From CAZYJR01 sp964647905 (GTDB lineage: Bacteria; Desulfobacterota; DSM-4660; Desulfatiglandales; HGW-15), in assembly GCA_964647905.1 (NCBI GenBank), contig CAZYJR010000058.1, forward strand, positions 1 to 13,203: DNA of 13,203 bases, in the 5' to 3' direction. Of this stretch, positions 8,091-13,203 are shown piece after piece (within the stretch, counting starts at the first letter, position 1; each line of letters opens with the position of its first letter). Made by a program: the position numbers and the translations under genes. Under the pieces are notes generated by a model. It saw only the letters and a list, made by a program, of their open reading frames with translations, was not told the origin of the DNA and did no database searches.

Positions 8091-8107
8091 CCGGGGTACT
8101 TCCCCGG
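8091..8107 (-). other. Short GC hairpin in the M20-livK gap
   Basis: CCGGGG (8091-8096) and CCCCGG (8102-8107) form a 6-bp stem with a 5-base loop, in the 91-base gap between the stop of the upstream M20 gene (8137) and the livK start (8045). A separate 8-bp palindrome, CGCCGGCG, lies at about 8075-8082. No T-run follows, and I see no promoter in the gap. It may be a leader hairpin or processing site for the livK message; it may also be chance in GC-rich DNA. Confidence 0.3.
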
Positions 8108-8136
8108 AGAATTCACAGAGCGCCCGATTCCCCTGT

Positions 8137-9402
8137 TCATTCAATCATGCCGCACCACCGGGAAATAAACAGCGCATAGGCCTTGGCGGTGTGAATGACA
8201 CTGGCGGTGTTTACCCGCTCGTCTGCACCATGAATGTTCTCCGCCACCGGCCCGAAACAAGTCGCCTGGCCGCTTCCGAAGTGAATGAACGCCCGGAGAT
8301 CGGTGGTGCAAGTCGCTGAAAAAGAGCCGGGCGGCTCTCCGGCCAGCTCTGTTTGGCAGTCACTCAAGAGGCTGAAGGCGGGCTGGTTTCTGTCGATCGC
8401 ATGCCCCTCGGAGCGAAAACCGAAAAATTCGACCCTCGGCGGGTTCTCCCTGAGCCAGGGGTCGGCGGCGGATGCCTTCTCTATCGACTCCACCACCCTG
8501 CGGCGCACTTCTTCGAATCGAACCCCGGGGAGAAAACCTATTCGGCACTGGAATTCGGCATCCGCCGGAACGGTTGACGGCCATTCCCCGCCCCTGATCA
8601 GCCCGATATTGAGATTGGCCGGATGCGGAATGTGTTCGAATCCGGGGTGCTTGGGATGATTCAGCTCCTCTTCGAGCTCCCTCAGCGCGGCCATCAAGGG
8701 GAAGCACTTCTCGATGACGTTCACCCCGGTGCTGGGGTTCAAGGCGTGGGCCGAAACCCCTTCCAGAACCACCTTGAACCAAGCTACGCCCACCTGGCTT
8801 GCCAGAATGGTGGGGCCGAAGGGCTCCGGGATCAGGACGGCTTCAGCGTCGTAACCAGCCGACCTGCAGGCCAGAGCCCCGTTTCCCGTGCACTCCTCCT
8901 CGATCACGGTCTCCAGGGTGACCGGCGCCCTCAAACCCAGACCGGCGGCGTCAAAGGCATGCACCGCATGGATCATCGCGGCGACGCCGCCTTTCATGTC
9001 CCCGGCCCCCCGGCCGTAGAGCCAGCCTTCCTTTTCCAGGGGTTCAAACGGGTCGGTCGTCCAGCGGTCCAGCGGGCCGGGGCTGACAACGTCCAGGTGG
9101 CCGTTGAAGAGGGCTGATCTCCCCCCGGCGCCGTCCGGAGGTCTCCGGGCTACTACATTGTATCGACCTTCATAGCTCCAGGGTACCGGAGCAAATCCGG
9201 GATGGGCGGACAGGGTCCGGCTGTCTATCTCCACCCGCTTGGGGCTCAGGCCGAGGCCCTCCATTTCGGCCTGGACCAGTTTCAGGACCGAGCCCTCGTT
9301 TCCCAGGGTGCTGGGCTCTGCCGTCAATCGGCTCGCCAGGTCGATGATCTCCGGTGCGAGCCCGCCAATGGTTTCCAATAACCTGCTTTCGCCTGGAGTC
9401 AT
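8137..9402 (-). CDS. M20 family deacylase/peptidase (ArgE/DapE/ACY1-like)
   Basis: This 421-residue metallohydrolase probably removes an acyl group from, or cleaves a peptide bond of, an amino acid. Metal-site residues are intact: H102 in FNGHLDVV, D135 in GRGAGDMKGG, E169-E170 in VIEEECTGNG, E193 in IPEPFG and H391 in NIHGADE. The dimerisation domain (about 203-320) contains EGVSAHA with His219. The ATG at 9402 is used because GGAG lies 5 bases upstream; the 51-residue in-frame extension to 9555 lies inside the aminotransferase gene and is Arg/Gly-rich nonsense. It starts 38 bases after the aminotransferase stop. It resembles the ArgE/DapE-type deacylase group, but with no arginine or lysine biosynthesis genes nearby a catabolic role is more likely. 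It is only distantly similar to the second M20 enzyme at the other end of the transporter genes. Confidence 0.9.
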   Translation of the reverse strand: MTPGESRLLETIGGLAPEIIDLASRLTAEPSTLGNEGSVLKLVQAEMEGLGLSPKRVEIDSRTLSAHPGFAPVPWSYEGRYNVVARRPPDGAGGRSALFNGHLDVVSPGPLDRWTTDPFEPLEKEGWLYGRGAGDMKGGVAAMIHAVHAFDAAGLGLRAPVTLETVIEEECTGNGALACRSAGYDAEAVLIPEPFGPTILASQVGVAWFKVVLEGVSAHALNPSTGVNVIEKCFPLMAALRELEEELNHPKHPGFEHIPHPANLNIGLIRGGEWPSTVPADAEFQCRIGFLPGVRFEEVRRRVVESIEKASAADPWLRENPPRVEFFGFRSEGHAIDRNQPAFSLLSDCQTELAGEPPGSFSATCTTDLRAFIHFGSGQATCFGPVAENIHGADERVNTASVIHTAKAYALFISRWCGMIE

Positions 9403-9440
9403 CCTGTCTCCTCGGTCACAGCTCCCGCCGCCGCCGGCTC

Positions 9441-10736
9441 TCATGCGCTTATTGCCGCCAGGCCTTCCTCCAGTATGGTCAGTCCTTTGTTCAGATCTTC
9501 TTCGGTGATGGTCAAGGGCATCAGCAGTCTGATCACATTGCCGAAAGTGCCGCAAGAGAGCAGTATCAGGCCCCGCTCATGGCAGAACTTGACGAGCGCC
9601 TTGGCCTTGTCCTGGGAAGGGGTCTTGCTCTCCCGGTCTTCCACCAGCTCGAGGGCTCTCATAGGGCCCAGCCCTCTTACATCCCCTATGGGCTCGAAAG
9701 AGGCCTGGAACTCCTCGAGCCGCTGGCTCAGCTTCTTCCCCAGGGATTGGGCCTGATCAAGCAGGTTCTCGGTCTCAAAGATATCGAGTACGGCCAGAGC
9801 GGCTTGACAGCAGACGGGGTTCCCGCCGTAGGTTCCGCCGATCCCGCCGGGGTGGACCGAGTCCATGATCTCCCTTTTGCCCACCACGGCGCTCAGCGGC
9901 ATGCCCGCCGCCAGGCTCTTGGCAACCGTGGTCAGGTCGGCTTCCACTCCCCAGTGCTCCAGAGCGAACATCTTCCCTGTCCTGCCCATGCCGGTCTGGA
10001 TTTCGTCGGCCACCATGAGAATGCCGTTTTCTTCGCAAATTTGCCTTAGCCGCTGGAAGTACCCCGGCGGGGGGGTAATGAACCCTCCCTCGCCCTGAAT
10101 CGGCTCGAAGACCAGTGCGGCCGTTGTCTCCGGGGCCGCATGAGTTACAAGAAACGCCCTCAGATATTCGGCGCACGCAAGGTCGCAGCTCGGATAGGAC
10201 AGGTTGAAATGGCAGCGATAGCAGTATGCGAAAGGCATTCGGTAGATCTCAGGGGCAAAGGGACCGAAGCCGTACTTGTATGGCTTGACCTTGCTGGTCA
10301 TGGTCATGGTCAGCAGGGTGCGCCCGTGAAAGGCGTTTTCAAAGGTGATGATTCCTGGTCTTGCAGTGGCGTACCTGGCGATCTTGACCGCGTTTTCAAC
10401 CGCCTCGGCACCGCTGTTGACCAGCAGCGCGGCCTTTTCGGTCTTTCCTGGGACCACGGCGCAGAGCCTTTCCGCCAGCCTGACCGCGGACTCATATGGG
10501 AGGACCATGAAACAGGTGTGAGTGAACTTGGCGGCCTGCTCCTGGATCGCCGCCACCACTTTTGGGTGTGAATGCCCCACGTTCATCACTGCAATGCCGC
10601 CTGCAAAATCGATGTACTCGCGCCCTTCGACGTCATATACTCTCGCGCCCTCGGCCCTTTCCACGTAGCAGTCGGTTCCGCTGGCATACCCCTTGGGGAC
10701 GACCCTCTCTCTTGTCTCGATGAGGTTTGCTTTCAT
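9441..10736 (-). CDS. gabT: Class III PLP aminotransferase, 4-aminobutyrate aminotransferase-like
   Basis: This 431-residue enzyme is very close to E. coli GabT as I recall that sequence, with shared runs such as YDVEGREYIDFAGGIAV, SGAEAVENAVKIA, EPIQGEGGF and GLILLSCG. GabT moves the terminal amino group of 4-aminobutyrate (or similar omega-amino acids) to 2-oxoglutarate, giving a semialdehyde. The PLP lysine is K273 in TTVAKSLAAGMPL, and D244 in VADEIQTG contacts the pyridine nitrogen. An insert after EIYRMPFA carries four cysteines, C172, C175, C184 and C188 (CxxC-x8-CxxxC), which E. coli GabT lacks. GGAGGG lies about 7-8 bases before the ATG. It is the first gene of the operon, about 60 bases downstream of the predicted sigma-54 start. 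The exact substrate (GABA, 5-aminovalerate, beta-alanine or ornithine-type) cannot be read from sequence. Confidence 0.92.
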   Translation of the reverse strand: MKANLIETRERVVPKGYASGTDCYVERAEGARVYDVEGREYIDFAGGIAVMNVGHSHPKVVAAIQEQAAKFTHTCFMVLPYESAVRLAERLCAVVPGKTEKAALLVNSGAEAVENAVKIARYATARPGIITFENAFHGRTLLTMTMTSKVKPYKYGFGPFAPEIYRMPFAYCYRCHFNLSYPSCDLACAEYLRAFLVTHAAPETTAALVFEPIQGEGGFITPPPGYFQRLRQICEENGILMVADEIQTGMGRTGKMFALEHWGVEADLTTVAKSLAAGMPLSAVVGKREIMDSVHPGGIGGTYGGNPVCCQAALAVLDIFETENLLDQAQSLGKKLSQRLEEFQASFEPIGDVRGLGPMRALELVEDRESKTPSQDKAKALVKFCHERGLILLSCGTFGNVIRLLMPLTITEEDLNKGLTILEEGLAAISA

Positions 10737-10796
10737 TGTCTGACCCTCCGTCGGCCTTCCTGTTGCGGATGAGAGTTAGCTCTTTGGAGGAGGTGG

Positions 10797-10814
10797 AATT
10801 GGGCTGCTGCAATT
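10797..10814 (-). repeat. Inverted repeat at the predicted transcription start
   Basis: AATTG (10797-10801) and CAATT (10810-10814) form a 5-bp inverted repeat with an 8-base spacer. It covers the predicted start of transcription and part of the -12 element. Short enough to be chance, but its position could matter for open-complex formation or for a bound protein. Confidence 0.25.
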
Positions 10815-10824
10815 GCCGGGCCAA
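10808..10824 (-). promoter_or_regulatory. Sigma-54 (-24/-12) promoter for the aminotransferase-to-AOR operon
   Basis: Read on the minus strand the 17 bases are TTGGCCCGGCAATTGCA. The consensus is YTGGCACGRNNNTTGCW, so every specified position matches except one (C for A in the GGCAC core). GG and GC are exactly 10 bases apart, as sigma-54 requires. With the -12 position at 10809, the predicted start is near 10797, giving a leader of about 61 bases before the aminotransferase ATG. A sigma-54-dependent activator gene lies directly upstream. I saw no comparable site ahead of livK or ahead of the activator. Confidence 0.8.
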
Positions 10825-10851
10825 CCGCCCTCCGAGCCCATTCAGGCCCGG
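10816..10851 (-). repeat. 7-bp inverted repeat overlapping the -24 element
   Basis: CCGGGCC (10816-10822) and GGCCCGG (10845-10851) are perfect reverse complements, 22 bases apart. The proximal arm is part of the -24 box. It could be a hairpin in readthrough RNA from the activator gene or part of a protein site; no T-run follows. Confidence 0.35.
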
Positions 10852-10898
10852 TACGACAAGGAAAGACAGGACTCAATGGAATGGGTCTTGTATGGTCC

Positions 10899-10914
10899 GA
10901 TGCAGTCCTGCATC
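10899..10914. promoter_or_regulatory. Perfect dyad, candidate upstream activator site
   Basis: GATGCAG (10899-10905), TC, CTGCATC (10908-10914) is a perfect 7+7 bp inverted repeat with a 2-base centre. Its centre is about 110 bases upstream of the predicted sigma-54 start, inside the -80 to -150 zone where dimers of bacterial enhancer-binding proteins usually bind. The adjacent activator has a Fis/TyrR-type HTH, which binds such dyads. A related half site (TGCATC) recurs at 11031-11036 in the end of the activator gene. Binding is inferred. Confidence 0.55.
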
Positions 10915-11015
10915 ACTGTTTTCACGTAAACCCCTCTATTCGCACGGGTTTTGAGTGATTCATAATTGTATCTATTAAAATGAAAAAAAGAAGATGTATT
11001 GCAAGAGGTTAACGG

Positions 11016-12788
11016 CTATTGATACACTAATGCATCGCTTGGAGGAGGAATCCCGTATTTCTTGAGTTTGCGCACCACAGTGGGCTGGCTTATCCCCAAC
11101 CTGGCCGCCATTTCCCGGGTGCTCCTGCAGTGGGTCCGGGCGCCTTGGAGGATCTCCATCTCGCATCTCTGGAGCCTTTCGGCAAGGGACGAATCGCTCA
11201 AGGCCCCCGGCCCCATCCCTTCGCCTCTGAAAACCACGTTCATCCGAATGCTCTTTCTAAGGGCCTCGTCGATAAACTCCTCTTCGGTCATTACTACGGC
11301 TTTCCTTACGATGTTCTCCAATTCGCGGACGTTCCCGGGGAATTCGTATTTCTGAAGTATCTGGAGGCCCTCGGGTCTGATCCGCTTCCTCACGCCATAG
11401 CGGCGGTTGTATTTTCTGACCAGAAAGTGAACCAGGTCGAATATGTCCTCCGGTCGGCTCCGCAAAGGCGGGATCCGCAGCGTGAAGGTGTTGAGGCGGT
11501 AGTACAGGTCCCGCCTGAAGCGACGCTTCCTGACCCAATTGTCCAGATTCTGATTCGTGGCGGCGATGATGCAGCAGTCTATGCGCCGGGCCCTGACAGC
11601 GCCCAGCCTCATGATCTCGCTGTCGTCCAGATACTTGAGCAGTTTTGCCTGCAGGATGAGGGGCAGCTCTCCGATTTCATCGAGGAAAAGGGTGCCGCCG
11701 TCTGCAAGCTCGAAAAGCCCGGCTTTGCCCTGCTCCTGGGCCCCTGTAAAGGCCCCTTTCTCGTAGCCGAAGAGCTCGGCCTCCAAAAGAGTCTCAGGCA
11801 GGGCGGCACAGTTGATCTGGATGAACGGGGCCTTTTCTCTGGGGCTGTTCTTGTGGATGAACTTGGCAAGCAAGCCCTTGCCGGTCCCGGTTTCGCCCAA
11901 GAGCAAGATGTTGGATGCGTCCAGCCGTGCGAGTTTTAAGGATGCCTGAAGCACTTGCTTCATCTCATGGCTCTCCGCGACTATTGCTTGTTCTTTGAGA
12001 TCCCTGAGGCTCAATTCAGTCAATTCATCCTTGATCTTGGCCGCGACCATATTGCTTTGTTCAAGCTCAGACTGTATTCGATTAAGCTGAGTCATATCAC
12101 GTTCATTAACCACAACCAGAAAGATATTTCCATCTTCATCATGAACCGGAGTGCCGGTAGCCAAAAGGAAATGGCCGGTACGCGAGATATATTGCATAAG
12201 TGAAACTTGTCTTCTTGTTTCCAGTACCTCCAGAGTTACTGAGCGGTCGAAAAGGCCTTCTTCAGTCAGTTCTGAAATATTCTTGCCGATTACCTCTTCG
12301 GGTTGAATGCCGTTCAGCCTGGCCGAGGCCTCGTTGATGTTTATTACTTTACCGTCTCCGTCGCAAACCCATATTCCGTCCGAGGATGCCTTAATAATGG
12401 TTTCCAGCTGCCGGTTGAGACGACGATACGAATCAAGCTTCTTGGCAGTTACTTCGAACTCGCCTCTCTCTTGAAAATTGCATACCGCGCCTATGATCAG
12501 CCCCTTTTTCCATATGGGGGATATGTTGAGAACCAAGTCTACTTCTTTCCCTATGATATGATGTCCAATTTTTGGTTTTGCGGACTTGATGGAGTAGAGA
12601 ATTTGAGGGCCGGTCAAAGGCAGGAAGTCGCTTATAAAACGCCCTTTGTGTTGTTCCGTCAAAAAGCCGAGTATTCTCTGCGCCTGGGGATTGAAAAAGC
12701 GAATAAAGCCCTTTTTATCCGTGACCAATATGCCGTTGGTCGAATGCTCGAATATATCGAAATATGTAATTGAGCCATTACGAGTCAT
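11016..12788 (-). CDS. PAS-domain sigma-54-dependent transcriptional activator (bacterial enhancer-binding protein)
   Basis: This 590-residue regulator activates sigma-54 RNA polymerase by ATP hydrolysis. In order it has a first PAS domain (about 7-103, FDIFEHSTNGILVTDKKG), a second PAS domain (about 125-238, IIKASSDGIWVCDGDGK) and a linker with coiled-coil character (LNRIQSELEQSN). The AAA+ domain follows, with Walker A GETGTGKG (298-305), the sigma-54-contacting GAFTGA loop (345-350) and Walker B GTLFLDEIGE with D370-E371. The C-terminal HTH (about 551-579) contains REMAARLGISQPTVVRKL and resembles the TyrR/Fis type. There is no receiver domain, so it is probably driven by a ligand or redox state and not by a partner kinase. 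The start at ATG 12788 has a poor ribosome site (GGA). A TTG at 12899 would add 37 residues, but a possible sigma-70 promoter lies within that stretch and the PAS domain begins after 12788. It probably controls the operon that starts 280 bases downstream. Confidence 0.92.
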   Translation of the reverse strand: MTRNGSITYFDIFEHSTNGILVTDKKGFIRFFNPQAQRILGFLTEQHKGRFISDFLPLTGPQILYSIKSAKPKIGHHIIGKEVDLVLNISPIWKKGLIIGAVCNFQERGEFEVTAKKLDSYRRLNRQLETIIKASSDGIWVCDGDGKVININEASARLNGIQPEEVIGKNISELTEEGLFDRSVTLEVLETRRQVSLMQYISRTGHFLLATGTPVHDEDGNIFLVVVNERDMTQLNRIQSELEQSNMVAAKIKDELTELSLRDLKEQAIVAESHEMKQVLQASLKLARLDASNILLLGETGTGKGLLAKFIHKNSPREKAPFIQINCAALPETLLEAELFGYEKGAFTGAQEQGKAGLFELADGGTLFLDEIGELPLILQAKLLKYLDDSEIMRLGAVRARRIDCCIIAATNQNLDNWVRKRRFRRDLYYRLNTFTLRIPPLRSRPEDIFDLVHFLVRKYNRRYGVRKRIRPEGLQILQKYEFPGNVRELENIVRKAVVMTEEEFIDEALRKSIRMNVVFRGEGMGPGALSDSSLAERLQRCEMEILQGARTHCRSTREMAARLGISQPTVVRKLKKYGIPPPSDALVYQ

Positions 12789-12835
12789 CGTCCAGCCAGG
12801 CAGGATACAGGATGGGAACTTGCATTTTAAGTGGT

Positions 12836-12865
12836 AGGATAGCGGAAGGCGTCCTTGGGTGTCAA
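12836..12865 (-). promoter_or_regulatory. Possible sigma-70-type promoter of the activator gene
   Basis: On the minus strand a perfect -35 TTGACA (12865-12860) is followed after 18 bases by TATCCT (12841-12836), a 4/6 match to TATAAT. Transcription would start near 12829, about 40 bases before the ATG at 12788. A second TTGACT lies further upstream at 12899-12894 without a good -10. Constitutive low expression of an enhancer-binding protein from a sigma-70 promoter is usual, but this call rests only on the hexamers. Confidence 0.4.
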
Positions 12866-13008
12866 CAAGAAACGCATATGTAAGTTTAACAGAAGTCAAT
12901 GCCGGAACATCCTGTGGCAGGCTGGTTTGCTATTCCTGAACCCTCAAGGATTGCGCTGGAAAGGAGCGGGAAAACGGATGCCTCGATATCTGCTCAAATT
13001 AAGCGAAA

Positions 13009-13034
13009 GGAGAAGATTTTCTACGGAAAACTCC
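13009..13034 (-). terminator. Possible weak terminator hairpin after the edge gene
   Basis: GGAG (13009-13012) pairs with CTCC (13031-13034), and TTTTC (13017-13021) pairs with GAAAA (13026-13030). Together they make a 9-bp hairpin with a 4-base bulge and a 4-base loop. It starts 15 bases past the stop of the partial gene. On the minus strand it is followed by a T-containing but interrupted stretch (TTTCGCTTAATTT). The stem is AT-rich and bulged, so termination would be weak. Confidence 0.3.
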
Positions 13035-13049
13035 ACCAGCAGGTTGGCG

Positions 13050-13203
13050 TCAGGCGGGGTGCCTCCCCGGGATGCGGGCCAGGATGGCGTCCAGCATGGC
13101 GGATTCCAGCAGGCATATCTGATCGAGGAGCACGCCGGAGTGGCCGGCCACCTTGTAACGTACAAAGGCCGACATGGGGAGGGTCTTCCTTATCAACTGA
13201 ACG
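13050..13203 (-). CDS. 3' end of an unidentified gene (truncated by the window edge)
   Basis: The minus-strand frame ending in TGA at 13050-13052 is open to the window edge and gives 50 residues. It ends LLESAMLDAILARIPGRHPA and earlier contains MSAFVRYKVAGHSGVLLDQI. The composition is balanced (alternating hydrophobic and charged residues, GC-ending codons as in the neighbouring genes), unlike the competing minus-strand frame 12944-13165, which is rich in Trp, Pro, Cys and Arg. I do not recognise the family. It could instead be a short protein starting at the internal ATG (about 13173-13175). It is followed by about 260 bases without a gene before the activator start; that gap holds the hairpin and promoter candidates listed separately. 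Confidence 0.5.
   Translation of the reverse strand, partial: VQLIRKTLPMSAFVRYKVAGHSGVLLDQICLLESAMLDAILARIPGRHPA

Noticed and set aside
9403..9555. 51-residue N-terminal extension of the ArgE/DapE-like gene
   Set aside because: It lies inside the aminotransferase gene and is Arg/Gly-rich, whereas ATG 9402 has a well-placed GGAG and the standard family N-terminus.
10918..10931. GTTT-N6-AAAC imperfect palindrome as a TyrR-like box
   Set aside because: Only four outer base pairs match and the centre is asymmetric; the GATGCAG dyad next to it is much stronger.
10727..10954. Plus-strand ORF of 75 codons in the intergenic region, with GGAGGAGG on that strand at 10786-10793
   Set aside because: It overlaps the sigma-54 promoter and leader, its product has low-complexity Arg/Pro/Ser composition, and the GGAGGAGG is not placed before its start.
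10979..10995. T-rich tract on the minus strand just after the activator stop, as a terminator
   Set aside because: I could not find a convincing stem directly before the T-tract, so an intrinsic terminator is not supported.
10967..11026. TGTATC and GATACA as an inverted repeat
   Set aside because: The six-base arms are 48 bases apart in AT-rich sequence, and one lies in the activator coding end; chance is the simplest explanation.
12944..13165. Minus-strand ORF of 73 codons at the right edge
   Set aside because: Its first half (Trp, Pro, Cys, Arg-rich) is the shadow of the better-looking frame that ends at 13050. It has no ribosome site and no recognisable domain.

Overview
The window is one strand-biased block: every gene I can support lies on the minus strand, so transcription runs from high to low coordinates. 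The sequence is GC-rich by eye. A tungsten/molybdopterin aldehyde:ferredoxin oxidoreductase (AOR family), a complete branched-chain-amino-acid-type (Liv/HAAT) ABC transporter and a PAS-domain sigma-54 activator together suggest an anaerobic, metabolically versatile bacterium, most likely of the former Deltaproteobacteria (Desulfobacterota). That placement is inference from gene content. No rRNA, tRNA, CRISPR array or insertion sequence was seen.

Layout in the direction of transcription. At 13203-13050 is the 3' end of an unidentified gene that begins outside the window, followed by a possible weak hairpin terminator. At 12788-11016 is a two-PAS, AAA+, Fis/TyrR-type HTH sigma-54 activator. A 279-base gap (11015-10737) then holds a near-consensus sigma-54 (-24/-12) promoter at 10808-10824 and a perfect 7+7 bp dyad centred about 110 bases upstream of the predicted start, where activator sites normally lie. 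Downstream come, tightly packed: a GabT-like class III aminotransferase, an M20 (ArgE/DapE-like) deacylase, livK, livH, livM, livG, livF, a second M20 hydrolase (YgeY-like), a small protein of unknown function, and the AOR. Several junctions overlap (ATGA at livH/livM and livM/livG, 14 bases at livG/livF, TGATG at small protein/AOR), which supports a single operon of about 10.7 kb.

How the genes may work together (inference). The activator senses a small molecule through its PAS domains and switches on the operon through sigma-54. The Liv system imports an amino acid or N-acylated/peptide-bound amino acid. The two M20 enzymes release the free amine. The GabT-like enzyme converts an omega-amino acid such as GABA to a semialdehyde. 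The AOR oxidises the aldehyde to the acid and passes electrons to ferredoxin, the job that an NAD(P)-dependent semialdehyde dehydrogenase does in aerobes. No semialdehyde dehydrogenase gene is visible in the window. This uptake, deacylation, transamination and ferredoxin-linked oxidation cassette with its own sigma-54 switch is the most interesting reading of the locus.
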